64,000 nucleotides of DNA from Zoroaster sp. YZ-2022 (GCA_029582265.1 CM055820.1:17380485-17444484), one strand, 5' to 3'. Counted from the first letter of the stretch, positions 42,961 to 56,132 are shown. Notes: generated by a model from the sequence alone, not told the origin. A program made the numbers and translations.

Positions 42961-45900
42961 GTTTTTAAAAAATTTTTTTTTACTTCTTCTTCTTCTTCTT
43001 CTCCCCCATCTTGTCCGCAAACAAAAACATACTTGCCAAGTTTAAAAAACCTTCAAACTTCACACATAGTTAGACCTTAACTTGTAGATGAACCCTAGTG
43101 ACGTCATGGTGATCAGGAAACCGCAACAGTGACGTCATGATGACGTCAAGTCCACATACGTAATGACCCACATTCAGTGTATGTTCGCCATTTTGTGCGT
43201 TAGAAATTCTAACTATGGAGGGCGCTATACAACTTTAGTGGTCTTTACACAATCGGTGCGTAAAAACTTTTAGTGGTCACTTGGTGGCGCTGATCATCAC
43301 ATATATTTATAAACTTATAACGCGTTTGTGGAGCATATCGCTGTAAAAGGTAACGAAAATTCATTCCACTTTTCTACTGATTCAAAGTTTTCACAAGCAC
43401 ATCGAAGTCATCTGCAGACACCTGATTGGTGCTTCTTACTATGGTGTAAGTAAAAAGGTGAAATCAGCGAGAAATTACTTTTAAAAATTGGTCAAAGTTG
43501 ATGATTTTTGTAAACAAGCTTACGTACATGTGTACACGACGGTATACCCTTCCGATGGTACCCTTCACACTTACACTGTCAAATCGGCGTTTGTTGACAA
43601 AATGGCATGTTGATTTGGAGGAATTTGATATGGGGCTAGTTAGGTTTTGGTGAGTTTACTTCGTAGTTTGTACAAATGTAGGCTTACCAGTAGGCAGTAC
43701 CACACATACACATAGTGAATGATGTACTTCAATATTAAAAAACAAATATTAATCTAATCCCTTGCAAAGACGTCCATGATGCTATTGGTGTGCAACTTTC
43801 ATCATTACATTAATTATTTGTGTAAATTTAAGAAACTAAAAGTTATTGAAAATATTTTCCTCATTAACGTTAGTCATGGTATGCATTATATTGGAAGGGT
43901 GTGTAGGGACCTACCAATACAATAAGACATACTTGATGGCTGCATTGCAGTTTACTTTATAGTGGCACTTAATTTTCTCACTAAAGTAGCCCAGAAACAA
44001 ATATCAGCACCTTTATTGAGATAATGAAACAGTCACATCATAGAGGAAGGATTTTGTCAAGAATAATTGTGTGCAATTTTGAAAACAACCAATGCCCTTT
44101 TCAATTTCAATGGTCCAGCTACTCCAAAATTATACACTTTTTTCCCCATTTTATTTACATAAATTAGAACTTCTCTATAATTTTCAAATACTTTATTCTT
44201 GGTCCATGTACTTATAAAACCTTCCTATTATTTTTACAGCATGTTCACTGTGACATATTATTTTCCTCATTCACATGAATTAGAACTTCTCTGAAATTTC
44301 AAATACTTTATTTTTGGTCCATGTACTTATAAAACCTCTGAAATTTCAAATACTTTATTCTTGGTCCATGTACTTATAAAACTTTCCTATTATTGTTTAC
44401 AGCATGTTCACTGTGACGTATTATCTTCCTCATTCACATCAATTAGAACTTCTCTGAAATTTCATATACTTTATTCTTGGTCCATGTACTTATAAATCTC
44501 CAACACTTCGAATTAATGACGTAACCATTTTAACTTCAACCGAACACCTTGTTTTTGTTGTGACAACAACTTATATCTAGTTTTTACTTCTTCTTCTCCC
44601 CCATCTTGTCCGCAAACAAAAACATACTTGCAAACTTCACATGAACTTGAAACTTGGCATGTACTTAGAACTTAACAAATAGATGAAACTCCAGTTGTGA
44701 GTGACCCCGATTTGACCTTACTTCCTGTCCAAACCGGAAGTCAAAGTTTAATATAAAAAAAAATCATATCTCAACAACCACAACAGGTAAATGGACATTT
44801 TTTGCACTATTGTATAGATTGTTAATTGTCGAAAAATATTTACAAAAACATGACCCACTTTGACCTTACTTCCTGTCCAAACCGGAAGTCAAAGTTTAAC
44901 ATTAAAAAATCATATCTCAACAACCACAAGAGGTAAATTCACAATTTTTGTACCATTGTACAGATCGTTAATTGTCGAAAAATATTTACAAAAGGTGACC
45001 CTAATTTGACCTTACTTCCTGTCCAAACCGGAAGTGAAAGTTTAATATTTAAAAAATCATATCTCAACAACCACAAGAGGTAAATTCACAATTTTTGTAC
45101 CATTATACAGATTGTTAATTGTCGAAAAATATTTACACAAAGGTGACCCTAATTTGACCTTACTTCCTGTCCAAACCGGAAGTCAAAGTTTAATATTTTC
45201 AAAAATCATATCTCAACAACCACAAGAGGTAAATTCACATATTTTGTACCATTATACAGATCGTTAATTGTCAAAAATATTTATACTAATTTGACCTTAC
45301 TTCCTGTCCAAACCGGAAGTGAAAGTTTAATATTTAAAAAAAATCATATCTCAACAACCACAGGAGGTAAATTGACATTTTTGTACCATTGTACAGATTG
45401 TTAATTGTCAAAAGTATTTACACAAAGGTGACCCCAATTTGACCTTACTTCCTGTCCAAACCGGAAGTCAAAGTTTAATATTAAAATAATTTCTAAATTC
45501 AGTATTGTATTGTATTCAAATAAACTTCTCGCGAGAACTTCAACAGACGTTAACATTTGACTTCTCCAACACTTCGAATTGATGACGTAACCATTTTAAC
45601 TTCAACCGAACACCTTGTTTTTGTTGTGACAAAAACTTATATCTAGTTTTTACTTCTTCTTCTTCTTCTTCTTCTCCCCCATCTTGTCCGCAAATAAAAA
45701 CATACTTCCCAAGTTTAAAAAACCTTCAAACTTCACACATAGTTAGACCTTAACTTGTAGATGAAACTTAGTGACGTCATGATAATCAGGAAACCGCAAC
45801 AGTGACGTCATGATGACGTCAAGCCAACATACATAATGCCCAGATTCGTGCGTTAGAAATGCTAACTATAGAGGGCGCTATACAGCTTTAGTGGTCTTTA

Positions 45901-47800
45901 CACAAAAATAGATTGTCTACAAAAAACACATACTTGCAAACTTCACATGAACTTGAAACTTGGCATGTACTTAGAACTTAACAAGTAGATGAAACACGAG
46001 TTGTGAGTGACCCCAATTTGACCTTACTTCCTGTCCAAACCGGAAGTCAAAGTTTAATATTTAAAAAAATCATATCTCAACAACCACAAGAGGTAAACTC
46101 AACATTTTTGTACCATTGTACAGATTGGTAATTGTCAAAAAATATTTACAAAAGGTGACCCCAATTTGACCTTACTTCCTGTCCAAACCGGAAGTAAAAG
46201 TTTAATAATTTAAAAAAATTATATCTCAACAACCAGAAGAGGTAAATTCACAATTTTTGTACTATTGTACAGATCGTTAATTGTCAAAAAATATTTACAA
46301 AACGGTGACCCCAATTTAACCTTACTTCCTGTCCAAACCGGAAGTAAAATTTTACTATTTAAAAAAATCATATCTCAACAACCAGAAGAGGTAAATTCAC
46401 AATTTTTGTACCATTGTACAGATCGTTAATTGTCAAAAAATATTTACAAAACGGTGACCCCATTTGACCTTACTTCCTGTCCAAACCGAAGTCAAAGTTT
46501 AATATTTAAAAATCATATCTCAACAACCACAGGAGGTAAATTGACATTTGTTGCACCATTGTATAGATTGTTAATTGTTGAAAAATATTTACAAAAGGTG
46601 ACCCATTTGACCTTACTTCCTGTCCAAACCGGAAGTCAAAGTTTAATATTTAAAAACAATCATATCTCAACAACCACAAGAGGTAAATGCACAATCTTTG
46701 CACTATTGTACAGTTCGTTATTTGTCAAAACAATTTTACACAAAGATGACCCCAATTTGACCTTACTTCCTGTGCAAACCGGAAGTCAAAGTTTAATATT
46801 TAAAAACAATCGTATCTCAACAACCACAAGAGGTAAATTCACAATCTTTGCACTATTGTACAGATCGTTATTTGTCAAAACAATTTTACAAAAAGATGAC
46901 CCCAATTTGACCTTACTTCCTGTCCACACCGGAAGTCAAAGTTTAATATAAAAAAAATCATATCTCAACAACCACAAGAGGTAAATTGACAATTTTTGTA
47001 CCATTGTACTTAATTGTCAAAAAATATTTATACCCCAATTTGACCTTACTTCCTGTCCAAACCGGAAGTGAAAGTTTAATATTTAAAAAAAATCATATCT
47101 CAACAACCACAGGAGGTAAATTGACATTTTTGTACCATTGTACAGATTGTTAATTGTCAAAAGTATTTACACAAAGGTGACCCCAATTTGACCTTACTTC
47201 CTGTCCAAACCGGAAGTCAAAGTTTAATATTAAAATAATTTCTAAATTCAGTATTGTATTGTATTCACATAAACTTCTCGCGAGAACTTCAACAGACGTT
47301 AACATTTGACTTCTCCAACACTTCGAATTGATGACGTAACCATTTTAACTTCAACCGAACACCTTGTTTTTGTTGTTACAAAAACTTATATCTAGTTTTT
47401 TTTTTTTTTACTTCTTCTTCTTCTTCTCCCCAATAACTGTCCGGTAACAAACACATACTTGCAAACTTCACATGAACTTGAAACTTGGCATGTACTTAGA
47501 ACTTAACAAGTAGACGAAACACGAGTTGTGAGTGACCCCAATTTGACCTTACTTCCTGTCCAAACCGGAAGTCAAAGTTTAATATTAAAAAAATCATATC
47601 TCAACAACCACAAGAGGTAAATTCACAATTTTTGTACCATTGTACAGATCGTTAATTGTCAAAAAATATTTACAAAAAGGTGACCCCAATTTGACCTTAC
47701 TTCCTGTCCAAACCGGAAGTCAAAGTTTAATAATTTAAAAAAATTATATCTCAACAACCAGAAGAGGTAAATTCACAATTTTTGTACCATTGTACATGTT
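42757..47800. repeat. ~5-kb higher-order repeat built from ~145-bp units and CTT-rich spacers
   Basis: About 17 units in three blocks (44706-45490, 46013-47230, 47533-47795), each with TGACCTTACTTCCTGTCC, AAACCGGAAGTCAAAG, ATATCTCAACAACCACAAG. Blocks are separated by (CTT)n-CCCCCATCTTGTCC spacers. 44155-44500 has a further ~110-bp repeat. Confidence 0.9.
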
Positions 47801-47996
47801 ACATTTGTGCACAGCTGTGTGTTGATATTGATACTGCAAAAATTGATGGTTAGGCCAAAAACAAAAGTGTCTAGTTTCTGGTCATAGGTCGGCTTCAAAA
47901 TCGGTGCGGTGATGCATTTTTTATTTAAATTTGTTTTTGGTAACCATTTTTTTTTTTTTTTTTGCCAACTAGTGAAATATGTGATACATGTATATG

Positions 47997-48373
47997 TGTT
48001 GCACCCGCCTAACTGCTGAATACTGTAGTTACACGGGGTACATTAATAACTCAATGGTCGATGACCTGGAAAGAATAAAAGATGAACAATCGAAGTTGAA
48101 TCATAGAACTTCTCAGAGCTTTATTCTAAGTGTTGGTCAGTGGTCATCACAGGAAATATATATAATGACCTGCAAAGCCACATATCTTGATGCTTAGTTG
48201 GCTATTGGGGTGTTCCATTATCAAGATAGGTAAACATACTTATGAGGGGAATGGGTCTAGACCAAATTTTAAAAGGGGGTGCTTAATTTATACACATTTA
48301 GAAGGGTGTCACTTTTGCTATCTCTACACATTATACACATTTAGAAGGGTGTCACTTTTGCTATCTCTACACA
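47997..48373 (-). repeat. 3' LTR of the gypsy element
   Basis: 377 bases, starting TGTTGCACCC and ending CTCTACACA on the plus strand. Contains a twofold internal repeat (ATACACATTTAGAAGGGTGT). A TATA-like ATATATATAATG lies in the middle. Confidence 0.93.
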
Positions 48374-48824
48374 CTACCCCGCAAAATAAATGTTGTCCTC
48401 AACATTAAGTAGCATTTTCTGAACAAAACCTCTAACTGAAATCCTTATCATCCAAGGAACAGTTCTTTGAGTGTCCATTTCTAGAGTTTATAACTCAATA
48501 ATGACTTGATAATTCCTCCTCATCAAGACAAGTAGGTGGAGGTTGGGCTGATGGAGTAGCTAATTCCACGTCCCCTCGTCTCCAAACTTCCAGTGGAGGA
48601 AGATGAATGAAATGGACTCGAACTGGATGAAAACGAAGCAACGTCACTGCCGGTGGACCAGGTGCACATCACATCCGTCAGGTGGGTAGTCCTCCCATTG
48701 TAGCTGCTGGTTGATGTTACCAATTCCGTCTATACACTGTTGCAGGGACTTCACTTCGCTGCTGGCTGGATCCTCGTTACTCTGTTGGAGTGCAGTCCTC
48801 CTTCACAAGTGTCATCTAACCCTT
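48374..48824 (-). other. Gypsy 3' untranslated region
   Basis: About 450 bases between the pol stop and the 3' LTR. The segment next to the LTR is a weak polypurine tract (GCGGGGTAG). A short Ser-rich frame at 48523-48723 has no recognisable domain and is not called. Confidence 0.6.
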
Positions 48825-51800
48825 CTAGTTAATGCTCTGGGCATCTCCTACTAGTGGTGGAGCTGGCTGCCACATCCATGCCGGTGGCATCATAGGTGAA
48901 CCCTGCTGAACATAAGGGTTCATCCACGGTGTCATAGGCATTTGCATAGGCATGATCCACTGAGGTGGGACAGAATAACCCTGGACAGCAGCCACTCGAG
49001 GGTCCATGCACTGCGTCGAAGGTTGTCCAAGACTTGCATACTCGAACATTCGTGGAGGATGTCGTTGTCTGGTAGGTCTGCCTTCGGAGGGTGCTTCTGG
49101 CGCTGGCTCTGGCTGTGGGGGCTGTTCTGCGGGACTGTCCTCACCACCCACTTCTGGTGTGTCTGATACAGTTATCAGGGAATCAGGGTTTGTCGAAGCA
49201 ATGGTCTGGTCATCTCCAGCTCTAGCATTGAACTCTGGTGGCTCAATAGAAGGTGTGTCAGCCACTTCTGGTGCAGTCCATGGGAAGGGGACTGCTGCAG
49301 GATTCAATGTGGGCTGGTTCACTTTCTCCGACGCTCGGATGTGTGTAGGGCCAGATGGAGTGCAGACTACTATGTCAGTTTCTTCATCTGAACTGGCATC
49401 ACTTATCGTCGGGCGGGGGTTATTTGCTGTTTGTCGATGGGTTGGCTTTGGGGTACGGTTCTGTTGTTTGGGAAGACTCTTCTTGGGATTTGCATCTGTT
49501 CGCATGCTGTTGCATGGAAGAAGGAGATTGCGGTGTACTACGCGATGTTTAAGGTTACCCTTTTCTTGCTTCACTTCATAGACTGGTGAGTTCTCTCCTT
49601 TTCTATGAACAACAATGTACACGTTGTCTTCCCAGTAGGAGCGGAGTTTCCCTGGTCCAGGATGGCGTCCAACATTGCGGATCAGGACACGGTCTCCTGG
49701 TTGTAGAACTGTACTGTGGGCTTTCTGGTCGTGATACCTCTTTCCCCGTTCGGTTGACTTGGCTGCCTGGCGCGCTGCAATCGAGTAAGCCTCCTCCATC
49801 TGCGTTTTCCACCGCTGCACAAACTGATTGTGGTCTTCTTCGTTTGGACCAACTTTGGGGTCCAAGCCAAACGCAACATCAATTGGTAGACGAGGGGAAC
49901 GTCCATACAACAGGAAGAATGGTGAGAACCCCGTTGCACTGTTAGTAGTACAATTATACGCATGTACCACCTTCTGGAGCGACTCCTTCCAATTAGACTT
50001 CTGGTCTTCAGTGAGGGTCCTCAACATCCCTAGGAGGGTCCGATTAAGCCTTTCGCACTGGCCATTGCCCTGCGGATGGTATGGGGTCGTCCTAGAAGGT
50101 GTAATACCAGAGAGTTGTTGGAGACGTTTGAAAAGCTTATTTTCAAATTCTCCCCCCTGGTCATGATGGATTCGCTGAGGATACCCGAAACGGAGAACAA
50201 AATCATTGAAGATTTTATCGGCTACGGTTTTACCAGACTTATCTCGGGTCGCATACGCCTGGGCAAACCTCGTGAAGTTGTCAACAATTACCAAGATGTA
50301 TTCAAATCCACCCTTGCTCCGTTCCAAGTGAAGAAAATCAATGGAGATCAGTTCAAAGGGGGCTGTCGTGATGATTGTTCCCAGGGGTTCCCTTGTGTGC
50401 TGTGCAGGTTTCCTGTCTTTCAAGCAAGGGCAGACTTTGGAACAATATTGTTCGACATCTCGTTGCATGTGAGGCCAGTAAAACCGATTTCTGGCGAGGT
50501 CCAAGACGCGCCCAGCACCAATGTGTCCCATGTTGTCATGGAGTTCCTTGTAAACTGTTTGTCGCAGCTTCAAGGGGATGATCATCTGGTGTCGAGTGCC
50601 CTTCCTTCGAAACAGGATGTTATCTTCCAGCGTTAGGTTAACCCATTCACGCAGTAAGGCAATGGTATCGGGGTGCTCCTTTGCCACCTCTCGCTTGTTC
50701 GGCCGCTGACTCTTTCGAAGGAAGTGAATAACTCGGGCCAAGCACGGGTCCTCATCCTGCGCTCGCTGTATGTCCTGTTTGTCGAACATCTGGTTACCTG
50801 GCAATGCGGTAGGTATTAACGCCTCAGGATCGGTGGTAATTGCAGCTGCCCATGTGACTGTTCCCTGACTCTGAGCCCCTATGGTATTGACTGTGGTCTC
50901 CAATTCTGCTTGGGAGACCTCCGTTGTACATTTCTCCATGAAGTTCTCCAAGTCCAGTGGCAATCTCGAGAGGGTGTCAGCATCTGCATTGCTCTTTCCG
51001 GGGCGGTACTTTATGTTGAAATTGAAGTCTGCCAACTCTGCCACCCACCGATGACCTGTTGCATTCAACCGGGCAGAAGTCAGCACGTACGTCAAAGGGT
51101 TGTTGTCCGTGTAAACGGTGAAAGAGGATGAGTAGTACAGGTAGTCTCGGAATTTATCTGTTACTGCCCATTTCAGTGCCATAAACTCCAACTTCCCAGA
51201 ATGAAGATGGTAGTTTTTCTCAGCCGGACTGAGTGTACGAGATCCATATGCAATGACTCTCATCTTCCCTTGCTGTCGTTGGTAAAGCACTGCACCCAGT
51301 CCATCATTAGATGCATCGGTGTGGACTATAAAAGGCTCATTGTAGTCTGGAAAGGCCATGATTGGTGGTGCCACTAGGAAACCAAGGATCCTCTCCAGTA
51401 TTTGTTGATGATGATCCTTCCAATCCACCTTCTGTTTCGATAGCTTCTGTCCAGGCTTTGTCTTTGGGCTCGGCTTCCCCTTGGCTTTTGGTTTCTGGGT
51501 ACTCAGATCATCACTAGGTGTCACCTTCAGTAGGTCGTATAAGGGTCGTGCGATGCGAGAAAAGTCCTGGATGTAACTGCGATAGTATCCCAGTAGTCCC
51601 AGCAACTTCCTTACATCTCCAACGGTGTCTGGTCTCTTCTCACTGAGGGACTGGACAGCAGCTATGTCAGATGGATCGAGTCGATGACCTTCTGCTGACA
51701 CCAGTCGACCGAGGTAGCGTACCTCCCTCCGAAAGAGCTCGCACTTATTGGGCCTTAGCTTTACACCATGCTTCTGCAGACGCTTAAGGACCTGTCGCAG

Positions 51801-53438
51801 ATGATCAAGGTGATCTTGAAAGTTGTCGCTAAACACCAACACATCGTCCACGTAGGTCATGGTGCTTTCGCCATTGAGACCATCTAGGCAGGATTCCATA
51901 AACCGCTGGAAAACTGCTGGTGCATTCGTCAGCCCAAATGGGATCCTGACCCATTCGTAAAGTCCCCAAGGTGTGATGAAAGCCGTGAGTGGGCAACTTT
52001 GCTCTGCCATAAACCCTTGGTGGTACGCTTTTCCCTGATCAAGGGTAGAAAACCAGTGATTGCCACCAAGGCTGTCCAACACGTCCTTGATTCGTGGAAT
52101 TGGCTGACGATCGGGGATGGTTTTCTGGTTTAACTCTCTGTAGTCGACGCAGAGTCTGAGGCTTCCATCTTTTTTCCGGACACACACCACTGGTGATGAG
52201 TATGGGGAGGAAGACTTCCGGATCCAGTCACGGCTGATCAGGTCTGCCAGATAGGTACGAACTTCCTGGTACAGTGGACGGGGCATCGACATGTATGTCT
52301 TCCGGACGGGTTCCTCATCACGCAGTCGTATCTCCATCTTCAGGTCGTGGACGCAGCCCAGATCAGAGTCATCTTTGGCAAAAGCTGCTGACTCCTCTCG
52401 TAAAAGCTTCTCAGCTGCAGCCTTTTGCGAGGTTGTCAAATGACTGAGGTTGACGGGGGGAATCCATTCTTTCTCGGTGGAAATGCTTGAAACTGTGGTC
52501 TCTCTGTGCCCAGGTGAAGGTGTCCACGTATTGAGAGTCGAGGGTTCAATGGGGCACACTGAACTGACAAGTTGTATGTGGCCCAGTAGACTACGTCGTT
52601 TCAATATGATGTCTCGGTCTGTGGTGTTTGTCACTCGGATCGTGACTGGGGTTGCAGTACCTGGAGTGAGGTTCACCACAGATTCCTCTACCTGAAGACC
52701 TTCTGGCCACTGTTGTTCGACATCTGGCTCAAACAGTCCTGTTATCCTGCCATCTGTCAAGCCAGCCCGTGCTCGACATCGAACACCAAAGTTGCTCTGT
52801 TTGGGAATAACGATGTTCTGCCTCCCAGATTTGACACTGCACACTTCTTCTGGATCATTAGCCTGGATTAAGTGAACCAACTTTGCAGCCCTAGTGTGCT
52901 CGAGGTTCCTCATGGCTCCTCCAAGAATACTGCTGGCATCTTCACCTGAATGGTGGACAAGCATCTCGATCACATTGTACCCAATAATCGGTTGTTGAAG
53001 CCTCTCTTTAGTGACCAAAGCTGGGAAAACTATTGGGGCACACGTCTTCGGGGTCTTCATTCTTAATTCTAATTCAACCCAGCCCTCAAATGGGATTGGG
53101 GTGTCATTAGCAGCTCGAAGATCCAAGTTGCTCTCGGACTGAAGGAGATCGCAAAGGGGGCGGACTGGTTCATTTGGGAGGTGTTGGTTAAGCCACTGTG
53201 AACTGATTAGGGAAACTTGGGCTCCAGTATCCCATAGCACTGTGGTAGGTGAATTATTGAGGTAGCAATCTACCGTACATCTAGGCCCGATAAGGTTTGT
53301 CACCTGCCGATGATGTCTTGGTGTGATGTGGCAGATGGAAGTGATGGGGTGGTGATCTCGATCTTGTTGGGGTGGTTGGGACTGGACTTCTCTCCTGGTT
53401 ACTCCCTGTCCCCTGGGAGCAACCCTTTGCCGTTTCCC
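48825..53438 (-). CDS. pol: Gypsy pol: protease, reverse transcriptase, RNase H, integrase
   Basis: Open from the frameshift site at about 53438 to the stop at 48825; no ATG is needed. Counting from a GTG at 53303 (1,492 residues): aspartic protease DTGA at 25-28; RT with [11 protein letters not shown] about 384-395 and YVDD at 484-487; RNase H with HTDAS (D663), E706 and D733; integrase zinc-binding HH-CC near 922-960 and a DD35E core (D989, D1048, E1084); a Pro-rich tail. These enzymes mature particles, copy RNA to DNA and insert it. All catalytic residues that I checked are present and no break was seen. The C-terminal tail lacks a clear chromodomain. The minus-one frame relation to gag implies a Gag-Pol fusion. 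Confidence 0.95.
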   Translation of the reverse strand, partial: GKRQRVAPRGQGVTRREVQSQPPQQDRDHHPITSICHITPRHHRQVTNLIGPRCTVDCYLNNSPTTVLWDTGAQVSLISSQWLNQHLPNEPVRPLCDLLQSESNLDLRAANDTPIPFEGWVELELRMKTPKTCAPIVFPALVTKERLQQPIIGYNVIEMLVHHSGEDASSILGGAMRNLEHTRAAKLVHLIQANDPEEVCSVKSGRQNIVIPKQSNFGVRCRARAGLTDGRITGLFEPDVEQQWPEGLQVEESVVNLTPGTATPVTIRVTNTTDRDIILKRRSLLGHIQLVSSVCPIEPSTLNTWTPSPGHRETTVSSISTEKEWIPPVNLSHLTTSQKAAAEKLLREESAAFAKDDSDLGCVHDLKMEIRLRDEEPVRKTYMSMPRPLYQEVRTYLADLISRDWIRKSSSPYSSPVVCVRKKDGSLRLCVDYRELNQKTIPDRQPIPRIKDVLDSLGGNHWFSTLDQGKAYHQGFMAEQSCPLTAFITPWGLYEWVRIPFGLTNAPAVFQRFMESCLDGLNGESTMTYVDDVLVFSDNFQDHLDHLRQVLKRLQKHGVKLRPNKCELFRREVRYLGRLVSAEGHRLDPSDIAAVQSLSEKRPDTVGDVRKLLGLLGYYRSYIQDFSRIARPLYDLLKVTPSDDLSTQKPKAKGKPSPKTKPGQKLSKQKVDWKDHHQQILERILGFLVAPPIMAFPDYNEPFIVHTDASNDGLGAVLYQRQQGKMRVIAYGSRTLSPAEKNYHLHSGKLEFMALKWAVTDKFRDYLYYSSSFTVYTDNNPLTYVLTSARLNATGHRWVAELADFNFNIKYRPGKSNADADTLSRLPLDLENFMEKCTTEVSQAELETTVNTIGAQSQGTVTWAAAITTDPEALIPTALPGNQMFDKQDIQRAQDEDPCLARVIHFLRKSQRPNKREVAKEHPDTIALLREWVNLTLEDNILFRRKGTRHQMIIPLKLRQTVYKELHDNMGHIGAGRVLDLARNRFYWPHMQRDVEQYCSKVCPCLKDRKPAQHTREPLGTIITTAPFELISIDFLHLERSKGGFEYILVIVDNFTRFAQAYATRDKSGKTVADKIFNDFVLRFGYPQRIHHDQGGEFENKLFKRLQQLSGITPSRTTPYHPQGNGQCERLNRTLLGMLRTLTEDQKSNWKESLQKVVHAYNCTTNSATGFSPFFLLYGRSPRLPIDVAFGLDPKVGPNEEDHNQFVQRWKTQMEEAYSIAARQAAKSTERGKRYHDQKAHSTVLQPGDRVLIRNVGRHPGPGKLRSYWEDNVYIVVHRKGENSPVYEVKQEKGNLKHRVVHRNLLLPCNSMRTDANPKKSLPKQQNRTPKPTHRQTANNPRPTISDASSDEETDIVVCTPSGPTHIRASEKVNQPTLNPAAVPFPWTAPEVADTPSIEPPEFNARAGDDQTIASTNPDSLITVSDTPEVGGEDSPAEQPPQPEPAPEAPSEGRPTRQRHPPRMFEYASLGQPSTQCMDPRVAAVQGYSVPPQWIMPMQMPMTPWMNPYVQQGSPMMPPAWMWQPAPPLVGDAQSIN
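53397..53438 (-). promoter_or_regulatory. -1 programmed frameshift signal of gag-pol
   Basis: On the minus strand: slippery heptamer GGGAAAC read as G GGA AAC in the gag frame (53438-53432), a 7-base spacer, then a 10-bp stem GGTTGCTCCC / GGGAGTAACC (one G-U) with an 8-base loop. The gag TAA lies in the 3' arm. Shifting -1 at the heptamer enters the pol frame. Confidence 0.88.
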
Positions 53439-54724
53439 GCTTGCCGTTGGGTATTTCCGTTACGGCAGCCTCGAGCAAAATGATCGGCAGATCCACACTT
53501 GAAGCAGTGGTCACACGTTTCATCTTTCCCATCCTCCTGACACCTCCGGCATCCGTAGCGCATGGGGGGTCTTCTGGGTTGTGACTTGGTCTGTGCTCTC
53601 TGCAGATACTCCTGCAGAGCTGCCACTTGGCACTTCAGGGTGTTTATCTCTGAGATCCCGGCCTGGAACTCTGCTATCTGGTCTGTGAGCAGTCCTGGCT
53701 TCGGCTGGGGTTTTGGCTTCATTTTTGGCTCGAGCTCTCCCTCCTGTACCTGGTTGATGATCACCGGTCTTGATTGGTGGAGCTTCTTTCGACGTTCAGA
53801 CTCCAGGCTGGAGCAGCTGTTAAGATTCTCAAACAATACTTCATCTGTGAGATTTGGGTCATCTAATTGGGGCCTAAGCTCTGCTTTGATGTTGTCGCTC
53901 CTTAACCCTGTGAGCACAGCATGTCTGAACATACGGCGCACCAGAGTTGGGTCGTAGCATAAGTCGGATTCCGCTTCCTGGCTGGCAAAGAGAACTTTCT
54001 GTCTCAAGTCCAGCGCCTTCAAAAGGAAAGCCTGAGGGGACTCCTTCGGGTCCTGAGTAAGCTGGGCTAGCTGCTTGTACAAGTCAGTCACATCTCTTTC
54101 CTGATAATGGCACCTCAGAATGCGACGGAGACTAGGCAACGTGATTTTCCTCCTTCCCTCCAAATAGCTCCGTAGTGCTGATCCTGGGGAAATAGCTCGT
54201 ATCACCCCCCGGATGATCTCACTGTCACTGTGGCCCTTCTCATGACCGCTCTCAATTTGATGGGCCAAACTGGTGAAACTGAGGCGATCCTTCTGTCCTG
54301 GTTCACCAATTTGTCCAGAAATTTTGAACTCCCGGCGGATTATGTTCAGGAAATCTGAACTCATAGGGGTTTGGGGCGTTGTCGTCTCTGCTGCTTTCAC
54401 TGGGGCCGGCTTCACAGAGACTTTTGCAGGTTCAGCAGACTTCGGCTTGACGATTTCAGCGGACAGGGGCTCTGTTGGGGCTATGCTGTCAAGGAAGGTC
54501 CTCAGTGTCGTGAACATCTCCAGCCCTCCGTCATCACTGTCCTGCACCTCGTCACTGTTCACATGTTGCAGCACCTTCCGCAAAAGTCGGAGGCGGCCAT
54601 TCGTCTCGTCTGCTGTCTCTCCTGTCTCCACTCCAAGATGATGGCACACATGGAGAAGCTGAGTGGTGGAGAGACCACTCAGTCGTGCTGTTACCTGCTC
54701 AAAAACTTTCATCAGATCTTCCAT
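53399..54724 (-). CDS. gag: Gypsy Gag polyprotein
   Basis: 441 residues from ATG at 54724. N-terminal and central parts are helical and charged, as in retrotransposon capsids ([20 protein letters not shown] is in the capsid-like part). A CCHC zinc knuckle [14 protein letters not shown] lies at 407-420, near the C-terminus. Gag assembles particles and binds the RNA. Its 3' end overlaps the pol frame. Confidence 0.9.
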   Translation of the reverse strand: MEDLMKVFEQVTARLSGLSTTQLLHVCHHLGVETGETADETNGRLRLLRKVLQHVNSDEVQDSDDGGLEMFTTLRTFLDSIAPTEPLSAEIVKPKSAEPAKVSVKPAPVKAAETTTPQTPMSSDFLNIIRREFKISGQIGEPGQKDRLSFTSLAHQIESGHEKGHSDSEIIRGVIRAISPGSALRSYLEGRRKITLPSLRRILRCHYQERDVTDLYKQLAQLTQDPKESPQAFLLKALDLRQKVLFASQEAESDLCYDPTLVRRMFRHAVLTGLRSDNIKAELRPQLDDPNLTDEVLFENLNSCSSLESERRKKLHQSRPVIINQVQEGELEPKMKPKPQPKPGLLTDQIAEFQAGISEINTLKCQVAALQEYLQRAQTKSQPRRPPMRYGCRRCQEDGKDETCDHCFKCGSADHFARGCRNGNTQRQAGNGKGLLPGDRE

Positions 54725-55008
54725 GTTGTCCGGTTGATAGCTGTGCGAAATTTGTGACGAAACCGTGACTGCAGCCCGTGCTCAGTGATCCAAGGCAATC
54801 CCTGCTGAGGCGATCCCTCTTTGTACTGATGGTACACCCTCTGGCTACACGTCTGGTCCTCTCACTGGTCCCCTTCAGCTGTCACCGTTGACGTTACTGG
54901 CTCATCCTCTGGTTCCACCGTACTCTATATTCTGGTGGGCTGAGGGTACGCATCACTGGATAGACGTGTGTCGTCAGGTCGAACAGGAACACTCAGCCTG
55001 ACACGCCT

Positions 55009-55026
55009 ATCCCTCTCGTGCCTCCA
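55009..55026 (-). other. Primer-binding site
   Basis: TGGAGGCACGAGAGGGAT starts two bases after the 5' LTR on the minus strand. TGG pairs with the CCA end of a tRNA; I cannot name the tRNA. Confidence 0.7.
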
Positions 55027-55028
55027 AA

Positions 55029-55406
55029 TGTTGCACCCGCCTAACTGCTGAATACTGTAGTTACACGGGGTACATTAATAACTCAATGGTCGATGACCTG
55101 GAAAGAATAAAAGATGAACAATCAAAGTTGAATCATAGAACTTCTCAGAGCTTTATTCTAAGTGTTGGTCAGTGGTCATCACAGGAAATATATATAATGA
55201 CCTTCAAAGCCACACATCTTGATGCTTAGTTGGCTATTGGGGTGTTCCATTATCAAGATAGGTAAACATACTTATGAGGGGAATGGGTCTAGACCAAATT
55301 TTAAAAGGGGGTGCTTAATTTATACACATTTAGAAGGGTGTCACTTTTGCTATCTCTACACATTATACACATTTAGAAGGGGTGTCACTTTTGCTATCTC
55401 TACACA
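55029..55406 (-). repeat. 5' LTR of the gypsy element
   Basis: 378 bases, about 99% identical to 47997-48373. On the minus strand it begins TGTGTAGAG and ends GGGTGCAACA. Confidence 0.93.
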
Positions 55407-55514
55407 TGCGGTTATTGGAACCAGACCAAATTTCCCATATACAAAGTATGGTGGCTATGAGAGGCCTGACAAATCAGGCAAACGTTCATACCTCCATGTG
55501 AAAAAGTCGTTTAA

Positions 55515-56132
55515 CCCTTTGGTGCGTCTGGAAAAATTTTGCACGCCCCTGAAGCACCCCTACTTAAAAGTATGTAGGGAAATCTTAATAAACCTGGGTC
55601 AATGAAGCTATTTCCAATTCTTTTTAAGCCCAACACCTTTCAAAGGGACTAGGGATGATTTTAGGGGAAAAAAAAGAAGTTACATGAGGCCCACTGTTTT
55701 TTACAGAAGGTCAGTAAAGTCAATATTTTCCACGGTAAATAAAGTTGTTCTTCCATCCCCAACCCCCCCCCCCCCCCCACTGAACAAAAAACAGATGTCA
55801 ACAGACTGCCAAATAGTATACATGACTTCAAAACAAATCCCAGGCCTTTGTGGTGCCGCCTAGACACAATGATTGATTGATAAGCCAGGGCAAGATAAGC
55901 CATGTGCTAAGAATATGTTGTGCACAAAGTAATGGGAGAACACCAAGCAAGGCATATGTAAACAATCATAGCCGGTGAACGGTTATGCCAGGCCATTCAA
56001 CTTTGGCAATTTGTTTCTCGATGATATGAAGTAGGACTACACGGAAGACTGTTTTTTTTTTTCATGAGTGAAGTAATTAAAGAAAATGCAAATTAGCGCA
56101 GTTGCAAAAAGCAGGTGTCACTCACCACAGGG
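55515..56132. mobile_element. TTAA-flanked element, group T5, piggyBac-like, nested in MITE A
   Basis: TTAA at 55511-55514 and 56133-56136; inverted ends CCCTTTGGTG and CACCACAGGG. Other MITE A copies have a single TTTAA at this point, so the empty site is known. 618 bases, no transposase frame. Confidence 0.9.

Larger units (their letters stand above)
36291..47852. other. Gene-poor repeat region downstream of IRAK4
   Basis: No exon could be supported. Besides the elements listed, 40380-42300 is mostly AT-rich with no recognisable gene. 41820-42260 is CpG-richer and has GACCGTAACCAGAAAC and CGCGTTTCTGGTC. 42330-42473 is bounded by TCTGCGCACTTCCG and CGGAAGTGCGCAGA and may be a fold-back element. 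IRAK4's 3' UTR must start here. Confidence 0.5.
47997..55406 (-). mobile_element. Ty3/gypsy LTR retrotransposon, near-intact
   Basis: Two LTRs of about 378 bases, each TG...CA, bracket gag and pol frames on the minus strand. The LTRs differ by about three substitutions and one single-base gap, so the insertion is recent. A TGG-starting primer-binding site follows the 5' LTR. Protease, RT, RNase H and integrase follow in the Ty3/gypsy order. Target duplication is unclear: only ATG can be matched. It may still be able to move. Confidence 0.93.

Noticed and set aside
46430..46951. 173-codon frame in the 145-bp repeat array
   Set aside because: Its peptide repeats with the DNA unit and has no recognisable domain.
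49006..50636. Plus-strand frames of 110-190 codons opposite pol
   Set aside because: Antisense shadows of the gypsy pol frame.
53281..53532. 83-codon minus-strand frame between gag and pol
   Set aside because: Third frame over the gag-pol overlap; the frameshift explains the junction without it.
47990..55412. A 5-bp target duplication for the gypsy element
   Set aside because: Flanks ATATG and TGCGG do not match; only ATG can be aligned if one base is shared with the LTR end, so no duplication is claimed.
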